Shown here piece by piece: positions 1 through 5,070 of a stretch of DNA of 7,732 nucleotides (position 1 is its first letter; each line of letters begins with the position of its first letter). A model generated the notes under the pieces. That model had not been told where the DNA came from and ran no database searches. It saw only the letters and a list, made by a program, of their open reading frames with translations. Location: contig CALJTX010000045.1 of NCBI GenBank assembly GCA_937975705.1, positions 1 through 7,732 of the forward strand, written 5' to 3'. This DNA comes from an uncultured Flavobacteriia bacterium (GTDB lineage: Bacteria > Bacteroidota > Bacteroidia > Flavobacteriales_D > Crocinitomicaceae). A program made the translations under genes and the position numbers.

Positions 1-117
1 GGCCGTTTTGAACAACCAAGGCCAAAAGAAGTAGGTCGTCAGACCAAGAATGAGGAGTATAAAGTAAATTTCAATACTTACGCCAAAAACCTCAGGTATG
101 ATCAAAAGGGGTGTCAT
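1..117 (-). CDS. N-terminus of a putative small membrane protein (partial, runs off left edge)
   Basis: A reading frame starts with ATG at 117-115 and stays open to base 1, giving 39 residues that begin MTPLLIIPEVFGVSIEIYFI. Residues about 14-31 form a coherent hydrophobic segment ending in an aromatic cluster (TYFFWPWLFK), as expected of a transmembrane helix. It lies 18 bp after the stop of the anti-sigma candidate and in the same orientation, so it would be the fourth gene of that operon. No family is recognised from so short a piece. The opposite strand is also open here, as 39 codons ending in TAG at 118-120, so the strand is not certain. The minus strand is preferred because of the well-placed ATG, the operon orientation and the natural-looking membrane segment. 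Confidence 0.5.
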   Translation of the reverse strand, partial: MTPLLIIPEVFGVSIEIYFILLILGLTTYFFWPWLFKTA

Positions 118-135
118 TAGCGCTAATTTAAAGAA

Positions 136-732
136 TTATTGCTTGAGATTGTCAATTGGAGAGCTTTTACTAGTATACAACCCATCCATCATATCAAGCG
201 ATTTGTCTTCTCGCATAGAGTGCCCTCTGTTTTTTAGGTCTAAGGTGGTGAGCGGTGGCAGTAGTTCGTTTGACTTGTTCTTTTCTGACAATTTAACGTT
301 CGGTTGCGCTGTTGACTCTTCTTGAACGTATATGGCTTTGCCTTCGCGGTAGGCAATGACGGTGTCAACTTTGTTGTTTTTTAAGTAAATGGTGTCGGCA
401 GTGAGATAAATGGGTTTTACGACGGTTCGGACAATAACAGTTTCTTTTAAAAATAAGAAGTAGGTGAGTGCAGCCGCCACCGCCGCAGAAGCAAGCGGAG
501 CCAGCAGCGCACCAAAACGCTGGGGAGCTTCAGCTGGTAAAACAAGCGGGCGGGCTGCTGGGGCCGTATAGAGGTCTTTACTTTCGCTAATGATGCGGTG
601 CGCTTGATCAAAGGCTGCTTGCGTCATTTGGCTCAGTACAAATGCTTGTTCTTCTGCTGTCAAATCTGCGAAGAAGCCTTTTTCTTGGATTGCTAAAAGT
701 TGGTCTTGTACTTGATTTAAATGTGTGGCCAT
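136..732 (-). CDS. Putative single-pass membrane anti-sigma factor
   Basis: This 198-residue protein probably restrains the ECF sigma factor encoded 1 bp upstream (TAA-t-ATG junction). Residues 1-72 are a charged, helical cytoplasmic part of the kind that usually holds the sigma factor. Residues about 74-95 (GALLAPLASAAVAAALTYFL...) form one alanine-rich transmembrane helix. Residues 96-198 are predicted extracytoplasmic: a beta-rich stretch (VIVRTVVKPIYLTADTIYL) followed by a polar, probably disordered tail. No HxxxCxxC zinc anti-sigma motif is present and no FecR domain is recognisable, so the assignment rests on gene order and topology rather than on a family match. The DNA over the helix (about 470-560) is more GC-rich than its surroundings because of Ala/Pro codons. 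The role is inferred, and a membrane protein of unrelated function remains possible. Confidence 0.7.
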   Translation of the reverse strand: MATHLNQVQDQLLAIQEKGFFADLTAEEQAFVLSQMTQAAFDQAHRIISESKDLYTAPAARPLVLPAEAPQRFGALLAPLASAAVAAALTYFLFLKETVIVRTVVKPIYLTADTIYLKNNKVDTVIAYREGKAIYVQEESTAQPNVKLSEKNKSNELLPPLTTLDLKNRGHSMREDKSLDMMDGLYTSKSSPIDNLKQ

Positions 733-733
733 A

Positions 734-1333
734 TTAAGTCAATTTAAAGTGTTGTCCGGGGTGTTCGGGTGTAAATTCGCTGAGTGCTTGCATGATTTTC
801 TTTGTTGCATAAAATATGCGCGACTTCACTGTACCTTCAGGTAATTCTAAGATTTCTGCAATTTCTTTGACGCTCAATTCTTCCATGTAGCGCAATACAA
901 AGGCCAAGCGATGCTGCGCTTCTAATTTTTCAATGGCCTCTTTTAACAAACGTTGGAACACTTCGCGGTCTAGACGGTTGTCCGAAAAGTCATGGTGGAA
1001 GTCGAATGCTTTATTTCCTTCTTCGATTCCCTCGTGTATCTTTTGGCGATAAGTGGTTTTGACCATATTGGTTGCAATCGCAAACATCCAGGTGTAAAAG
1101 CGCTTGGCAGGGTCAAACAAGTGCTGTTTTTCAAGAATTCTTAGAAATAGATCTTGAACTAAATCCTGCGCTTTTTCTTCGTTCCCTTTGGTCATGCGCA
1201 GGAAAAAGCCAAGTACTTTTTTACTGTACCTGGCATGAATTTCGGTTAATGCTTCATTGCAGCGTCGGGTAGAAAGCAGTTGCATCAAAGCTTCATCTGA
1301 AAAAGAGTGTATGTCTTTTTGAAGACCAAACAT
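734..1333 (-). CDS. ECF-type RNA polymerase sigma-70 factor
   Basis: This 199-residue protein has the two-domain layout of extracytoplasmic-function sigma factors, which redirect RNA polymerase to a small set of promoters. Sigma region 2 covers about residues 25-98. It includes the core-binding helix AQDLVQDLFLRILE (55-68) and the -10-recognition segment FYTWMFAIATNMVKTTYRQK (79-98). Region 4 covers about 130-183, with the helix-turn-helix LSVKEIAEILELPEGTVKSR (153-172) that reads the -35 element. There is no long C-terminal extension. It sits 1 bp after the secreted GDNDT-motif gene and 1 bp before the membrane anti-sigma candidate, so the three should be co-transcribed and the sigma factor is probably held at the membrane until released. 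Family assignment is secure; the subgroup and target genes cannot be told from the sequence. Confidence 0.95.
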   Translation of the reverse strand: MFGLQKDIHSFSDEALMQLLSTRRCNEALTEIHARYSKKVLGFFLRMTKGNEEKAQDLVQDLFLRILEKQHLFDPAKRFYTWMFAIATNMVKTTYRQKIHEGIEEGNKAFDFHHDFSDNRLDREVFQRLLKEAIEKLEAQHRLAFVLRYMEELSVKEIAEILELPEGTVKSRIFYATKKIMQALSEFTPEHPGQHFKLT

Positions 1334-1334
1334 T

Positions 1335-2459
1335 TTATTCTTCTAAGGCTTTTTTGATTTCTTCTTCTATGTCTAGTTCTTTGGCAATGGCATCAATTAA
1401 TCCTTTATAATAGGCAATTCCTTCTAAATCGTCTGCTGTTTTCGAATGAAAATAAAGTTTCATTAAACCCGGAAGATACATGTGCTTGATGCGTGCGTCT
1501 AAATCGCCATAACTATAAGAAAAGGTCTTTGTCAGGTGATCCAAGAGAAAGCGTTTTTCAAAATTGCGCTTGATGACGGCAATGTTCTCCACATCTTCTA
1601 AACTGTAGAGGTAGGTCAAACCTGTCAAATATAAATGATCAGTGATGCTTGAATCTTTAAATTCGCTAGAGGCAGAGGTCGAGACATGCACGGGAATCTT
1701 AGCTTTATTCTCAAAAATTTGCTTAAAAAAGAGGGTAGGGTTATCCAATGCTATCGGGCCAATTCCCATTTCTTTGAATAATTTGGAACGGTAGTCATCA
1801 AAAAGAATCAATGAAGTATTGATCACTTTTACATCTTTACGGTAATTGAGGCCCTCTTGTGCAATCCAAAGTGCATAGGTGTCGTTGTCTCCGGCGGTCA
1901 GGACAATTCCATTTTCAGAAACTTCAGTGAGCACATTATAGGCCCAATTCAAAGCCCCCGCTGGCATGCGATTGATTTCATATAATTTCTTGGCCACCTT
2001 TGAAAAAGTTGCTTTGTCTTGTTCGAGTTCAGCTTTGATCATGTAATCTAAGAGCACACGTGGGTCTTCTGGCCGCAACTCGTAGGCTTTGATGAGGTAC
2101 TGATCGTTCTTTTCTAATAAGTTACTATTCCAATACATAATGTAATTCCCTTCAAAAGTGTTTGGCATATTGGCATATGCATCTTTGGCAATTGTATTGC
2201 ATTGCTCGAGGTACTTTTTTTCTTCTGCTGAATTGGCCTCACTTAAGATGCGCAAAGCGCGAGAAGCTGCATAATAGTTCAGCCAGGCATCCCCATTTTG
2301 CTTGTTTTGATCAAGATCCGCCTTCCAAAGTTTTTCTTGTTTTTTGTACCAATCTGCATCGCGCCATTCGACAATAACACTGTGTACCATTTGTTTCTCT
2401 TGGGCCATTGCGCCAAATGTCAGCAACACGAAACCCAAACAGCCAATCCATTTTTTCAT
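1335..2459 (-). CDS. Secreted protein with GDNDT motif and TPR-like helical region
   Basis: This 374-residue protein begins with a signal peptide (MKKWIGCLGFVLLTFGAMA, likely cleaved before QEKQ), so it is probably periplasmic or surface-exposed. Residues about 40-170 are alpha-helical with TPR-like spacing (KAYELRPEDPRVLLDY at about 124-139). Residues 184-218 carry the most informative block: GIVLTAGDNDTYALWIAQEG followed by a DVKVINTSLI strand. From memory, this resembles the soluble C-terminal part of large DUF2723/GT117 membrane proteins of Bacteroidota, which carry GDNDTFPLWY followed by DVRVVNLSLL. Here no membrane domain accompanies it, so it looks like a stand-alone exported relative of that part. 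The rest is unrecognised. It is the first gene of the leftward ECF operon, which suggests a role in sensing or as the main target of the circuit. The gene start is also overlapped by a three-codon ORF (ATG at 2467-2465, stop overlapping the start as ATGA). Confidence 0.85.
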   Translation of the reverse strand: MKKWIGCLGFVLLTFGAMAQEKQMVHSVIVEWRDADWYKKQEKLWKADLDQNKQNGDAWLNYYAASRALRILSEANSAEEKKYLEQCNTIAKDAYANMPNTFEGNYIMYWNSNLLEKNDQYLIKAYELRPEDPRVLLDYMIKAELEQDKATFSKVAKKLYEINRMPAGALNWAYNVLTEVSENGIVLTAGDNDTYALWIAQEGLNYRKDVKVINTSLILFDDYRSKLFKEMGIGPIALDNPTLFFKQIFENKAKIPVHVSTSASSEFKDSSITDHLYLTGLTYLYSLEDVENIAVIKRNFEKRFLLDHLTKTFSYSYGDLDARIKHMYLPGLMKLYFHSKTADDLEGIAYYKGLIDAIAKELDIEEEIKKALEE

Positions 2460-2488
2460 CTCTTCATTTTTTAAAAAAACCAGTGTCT

Positions 2489-2520
2489 ACTATAGCCGGT
2501 TTTGGTTAAACGTCAAAAGG
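2489..2520 (-). promoter_or_regulatory. Putative promoter of the leftward ECF operon
   Basis: Read on the minus strand, this is CCTTTTGACGTTTAAC followed by a TATAGT hexamer. TTGACG (2516-2511) and TATAGT (2494-2489) are 16 bp apart, like a -35/-10 pair, and would place the transcript start about 20-25 bp before the ATG at 2459. The -35 part is repeated, in inverted orientation, upstream of the rightward sigma gene. The Bacteroidota housekeeping consensus (TTTG and TAnnTTTG) is matched only in the TTTTG part, so an ECF or other sigma factor could be the reader. Promoter activity is inferred. Confidence 0.45.
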
Positions 2521-2597
2521 AATACTCAGAAGCGCTTCAAACGTTCACGAATATGTTCTTTTTTTTTCAGAGTTGTCACCTTTTGACGTAGTTTAAC
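2505..2597. repeat. Imperfect inverted repeat shared by the two divergent promoters
   Basis: The left arm is GTTAAACGTCAAAAGG (2505-2520). The right arm is CCTTTTGACGTAGTTTAAC (2579-2597), whose reverse complement is GTTAAACTACGTCAAAAGG. The arms match over all 16 bases of the left arm, apart from a 3-base insertion (TAC) in the right. The 58-bp spacer contains a perfect 10-bp palindrome GAAGCGCTTC (2529-2538) and a T9 run (2559-2567). Each arm points outward to the nearer gene, which fits duplicated promoter or operator elements better than a hairpin. Confidence 0.7.
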
Positions 2598-2611
2598 ACT
2601 TACTCTTTCAA
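2579..2611 (+). promoter_or_regulatory. Putative promoter of the rightward ECF sigma gene
   Basis: CCTTTTGACGTAGTTTAAC begins 56 bp before the ATG at 2635 and repeats the element in front of the leftward operon. No good -10 partner is visible at the usual spacing. The nearest candidate is TACTCTTTC at 2601-2609, a partial match to the Bacteroidota TAnnTTTG element. The shared element is clear; calling it a promoter is inference. Confidence 0.35.
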
Positions 2612-2634
2612 GAAGCAAAGAGAAAGCGAAGCGC

Positions 2635-3144
2635 ATGACAAAAAAGAAGCAGTTTATGGAACTCTATGGGCCTGTGCACGGGTCTTTTGAACGGTTCTGT
2701 AAAGCGCGTTCTTACGGTGTTTGTGATTTCAATGACCTGATGCACGATACCTTAGTGATTGCTTTTGAGCAATTTGGCACTTTAAAAAACAAAGAAGTTT
2801 TTTTGTCTTTTTTGTTTGGGATTGCCAATAAGGTGCACGCAAATTTTCGTCGAAAGCACAAAACGCTCTCATTTTCAGAGGTAAAAGGAGTAGAAAACAC
2901 ACAAGACACGACTTTTTCCATTGAAAAAAACTTCCGACACGACGAGCTCTATGAGGCCCTGCATCAATTGCCAGAGGCATACCGCAATTGTGTCATTCTG
3001 TACGAAATAGCTGGTTTTTCCATCAAAGAAACTGCGGCTATTCAAGAATGTTCTACAGATGCCATCAAACAGCGCTTGTCCAGAGGAAGAAAAATGCTTG
3101 CTGAGGCCTTGTCAGAAAAATCGACCAAAACCATCACTTCATGA
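2635..3144 (+). CDS. ECF-type RNA polymerase sigma-70 factor (second)
   Basis: This 169-residue protein has the typical length and layout of an ECF sigma factor. Region 2 covers about residues 8-76, with DFNDLMHDTLVIAFEQF (31-47) for core binding and FLFGIANKVHANFRRKHK (59-76) for -10 opening. Region 4 covers about 104-158, with LHQLPEAYRNCVILYEIAGF followed by the helix-turn-helix SIKETAAIQECSTDAIKQRL. It is clearly diverged from the sigma factor at 734-1333, so it is not a recent duplicate. Its stop codon overlaps the next start as ATGA (3141-3144), which indicates translational coupling to the membrane protein that is probably its regulator. The ATG at 2635 lies 38 bp after the shared promoter element; a second in-frame ATG at codon 8 is a less likely start. 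Confidence 0.93.
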   Translation: MTKKKQFMELYGPVHGSFERFCKARSYGVCDFNDLMHDTLVIAFEQFGTLKNKEVFLSFLFGIANKVHANFRRKHKTLSFSEVKGVENTQDTTFSIEKNFRHDELYEALHQLPEAYRNCVILYEIAGFSIKETAAIQECSTDAIKQRLSRGRKMLAEALSEKSTKTITS

Positions 3145-4307
3145 AAGATTTAGAGCTATTACTGAAAGCAAAACGAGAAGAACCCACCACGGTTTCTATC
3201 GAAGTTATCGATTCATGGTTGAAAGGTGGCTTTGTGCTCGTTGGCTTATTTGCGACTTTAAAAAGATTATTCACTCAAAAAATGTGGCTTATGTTTACCA
3301 GTATTTCCTCGATTACCCTTGTTACCATCCTTACATTTTCTCACTTTTCAAGGCCTCAAGCTGATACATTCAAAAAAGACAAACTAGAGAAAACACCAGT
3401 TCAAATCCTTGAAAGCAAGCAAGTCAACCCAACTGTTTTGGCGCTCAATGAAATTGAAGTGCCTATAATGCAAAACAAAGAAGTTTTGACCAAAATGCCG
3501 CAAGCGATCCCAAATTTACGCGCTCAAAATACCGATTTAAAATTGCTAGAGCCCAAACAAAACACAGCGCCTCAACAGATGGCGACTAACGATACCACGA
3601 AATACTTCGACCGAATTGATGTAAATGGCAGCATCAGTTTTACGCTTGTTAATGGCCCAGCTTGTTCGGTGAGCAACTTATTGAAAGATGGCATAGAAGC
3701 AGAGTCCTTCAATTACACGATTAAGAATGGAATTTTGTTTTTAGATGGCGTGCCAGAAAATGATGCACCGGTTTTGGTTATTACCGTTCCGAACTTACGT
3801 AAAATAAAAATCAATGGTTTTTGCAACATTGTTACACCCCAACCATTTAACGCAACAACACTCGAATTAGAGGTAAATGGTTTTGTCAAGCTAGATCTCG
3901 ATCTAAATGTCAAAGACCTCGAACTTGATCTCAATGGTGAAAATTCAGGAAAAATCCGCATCAATAGCGATAATCTTGAACTAGAAATAAATGGCGTCAA
4001 TGACCTTGAAATGTCGTTTTTGGTAAAGCAAAGTTGGATAGACATCAACGGATTGGGTAAGTTAAAGTTTTCGGGTAGCACGCGTTCTGCTATAATGGCC
4101 ATCAATGGAGAAAACAAATTTGATGGCGAAGCGTTCAGCTCCGAAGAACTCTATTTAAAAGTGAGCGGCATCCACCAAAAAATTGAAACAACGGTTTACG
4201 AAAAACTAGACGTAGAAATCTCTGGCTCCAATAATGTCATTATTCAAGGTGCTCCAAAAGAAGTGAAGCAAAATGTGGCACCTAGTGCTAAGTTGAAGTT
4301 GAAGTAG
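3141..4307 (+). CDS. Single-pass membrane protein with GIN/DUF2807-like beta-solenoid; candidate anti-sigma factor
   Basis: This 388-residue protein is translated in coupled fashion with the ECF sigma factor. Residues 1-47 are a short charged, presumably cytoplasmic part. Residues about 48-69 (MWLMFTSISSITLVTILTFS) form one transmembrane helix. Residues about 75-150 are a polar linker. From about 154 (KYFDRIDVNGSISFTLVNG) the protein reads like the DUF2807 'adhesin head GIN' family, a beta-solenoid found on Bacteroidota surfaces or in their periplasm. At least seven tandem units of 19-20 residues run from 241 to 374, each with an x-I/V/L-N/S-G turn. Because membrane partners of ECF sigma factors are commonly encoded immediately downstream, I infer that this is an anti-sigma factor whose sensor is the solenoid. 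The short N-terminus has no recognisable sigma-binding domain, so that role is unproven. Confidence 0.82.
   Translation: MKDLELLLKAKREEPTTVSIEVIDSWLKGGFVLVGLFATLKRLFTQKMWLMFTSISSITLVTILTFSHFSRPQADTFKKDKLEKTPVQILESKQVNPTVLALNEIEVPIMQNKEVLTKMPQAIPNLRAQNTDLKLLEPKQNTAPQQMATNDTTKYFDRIDVNGSISFTLVNGPACSVSNLLKDGIEAESFNYTIKNGILFLDGVPENDAPVLVITVPNLRKIKINGFCNIVTPQPFNATTLELEVNGFVKLDLDLNVKDLELDLNGENSGKIRINSDNLELEINGVNDLEMSFLVKQSWIDINGLGKLKFSGSTRSAIMAINGENKFDGEAFSSEELYLKVSGIHQKIETTVYEKLDVEISGSNNVIIQGAPKEVKQNVAPSAKLKLK
3861..4262 (+). repeat. Seven tandem protein-level repeats encoding the beta-solenoid
   Basis: Units in the protein begin at residues 241 (LELEVNGFVK), 260 (LELDLNGENS), 279 (LELEINGVND), 298 (SWIDINGLGK), 317 (AIMAINGENK), 337 (LYLKVSGIHQ) and 356 (LDVEISGSNN). 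The length is 19 residues, except for one of 20. A weaker unit precedes them at 219 (LRKIKINGFC). The DNA copies are diverged, so this is an old structural repeat rather than a recent DNA expansion. Confidence 0.8.
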
Positions 4308-4556
4308 GGGAGTTCTCCATTTAGTGATCATTTTTTCTACATAGAATTGATTCAAAGTAGGTTTTCGATAATGCAAATGGATACTTTCCAATTTACATTT
4401 CGAATTTAGGATGATAAAATCATTTTCTATTCAATGCTTATCCAAACAAGTTTTGAACGGTTGAAAAAATAAAAAGCGGTAGTTTGAGTAAGCTTAGTTT
4501 TATGACGACTTGTAGGGGGTGGGGGAATGGGGTAAATGAACACCAGAAAACAGTAA
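4308..4556. other. Convergent intergenic spacer with G-rich tract
   Basis: No gene is seen between the two converging genes. GGGGGTGGGGGAATGGGG at 4515-4532 is a marked G-rich tract in AT-rich DNA, and becomes a C-rich run just after the GNAT stop on the minus strand. Only AT-rich hairpins are visible (for example 4411-4423). No classical GC-rich stem with a T-tract marks the end of either gene. Confidence 0.5.
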
Positions 4557-5009
4557 TTATTCCCATTCGTCTCTTAAAATTGACATCATGATTTTATCAT
4601 GAAATTCACCATCTCTGAAACAAGCATCTCGCATGATGCCTTCTTTTTTGAAACCCGCTTTTTCATAGGCCCGAATGCCACCGATATTTGGAGCAGAAAC
4701 GGTTAACATGATTCGATTTAAGTTTAATTCTTGAAATCCAAATTCTAAAATGTCTTTAGTTACTTGAGTTCCGATTCCTTTGCCCCAATGTGATTTATCT
4801 CCAATGAAAATGAAATATTCACCGGATTGGTTAATGTTTGAAATATTGCAGATTCCAGCATAACCAATGAACACATCTGAATCTTGCAGGAAAATCCCGA
4901 TTGTATAATTTTTGGTGTCGGCTAATAATTTAGAAAACCATTTGGAAATCTCTTCTTCGGTTGAAAAGTTGCTGAAATAAAGTGAGTGAATAATTGATGA
5001 CATTGTCAT
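4557..5009 (-). CDS. GNAT family N-acetyltransferase (RimJ/RimL type), 3' part of a frameshifted gene
   Basis: The protein transfers acetyl from acetyl-CoA to an amine, but its substrate is unknown. The acetyl-CoA-binding motif is HWGKGIGT (residues 74-81), followed by an NRIMLTVSAPNIGGIRAYEK segment (98-117) and AGFKKEGIMRDACFRDGEFH (118-137), all typical of RimJ/RimL-like GNATs. The 150-residue frame starts at ATG 5009, but its first ~15 residues (MTMSSIIHSLYFSNF) do not look like a GNAT start. The expected N-terminus is encoded one frame over, beginning at 5070. The true reading enters this frame near 4963. Removing one T from the T4 run at 4964-4967 would give a 170-residue protein of normal family length. 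As written, the protein lacks its first beta strand and helix and is probably inactive unless the shift is a sequencing error or is bypassed. Confidence 0.85.
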   Translation of the reverse strand: MTMSSIIHSLYFSNFSTEEEISKWFSKLLADTKNYTIGIFLQDSDVFIGYAGICNISNINQSGEYFIFIGDKSHWGKGIGTQVTKDILEFGFQELNLNRIMLTVSAPNIGGIRAYEKAGFKKEGIMRDACFRDGEFHDKIMMSILRDEWE

Positions 5010-5070
5010 CGTTTAACCATGTATAAAATGGAGTAAGGTGCTCTTGGGTGAGAGGTTTAAATTTGATCAT
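4930..5070 (-). pseudogene. 5' fragment of the GNAT acetyltransferase gene, out of frame
   Basis: From ATG 5070-5068 this frame encodes MIKFKPLTQEHLTPFYTWLN and then DDNVINYSLTLFQQL, which is a standard N-terminus for this type of GNAT. It then runs into unrelated residues and stops at TAA 4932-4930 (46 residues). Its start overlaps the stop of the upstream gene as ATGA (5067-5070), the usual coupled junction, which strongly supports 5070 as the native start. Deleting one T of the run at 4964-4967 joins QQL directly to STEEEISKWF in the main GNAT frame. Confidence 0.8.

Noticed and set aside
1..120. Plus-strand open frame ending in TAG at 118-120, possible C-terminus of a convergent gene
   Set aside because: It is open but polar and unrecognisable. 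The opposite strand gives a plausible membrane N-terminus with a well-placed ATG in operon orientation. Kept only as an alternative.
98..325. 75-codon plus-strand open frame at the left end
   Set aside because: It overlaps the anti-sigma candidate on the other strand and has no recognisable features.
2712..2980. Two overlapping minus-strand open frames within the second sigma gene
   Set aside because: They are shadows of a well-supported ECF sigma gene. Composition is Lys/Phe/Cys-rich without structure.
3713..4117. 134-codon minus-strand open frame
   Set aside because: It is antisense to the DUF2807-like repeats. Its Ser/Leu/Arg-rich content is the complement of the repeated coding strand and shows no domain.
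4411..4602. The 13-mer ATGATAAAATCAT at 4411-4423 and its complement within the perfect hairpin TCATGATTTTATCATGA at 4586-4602
   Set aside because: The sequences are short, AT-rich and self-complementary. Such a match is expected by chance in this composition. The second copy lies inside the GNAT coding end, and neither has a GC stem or T-tract of a convincing terminator.
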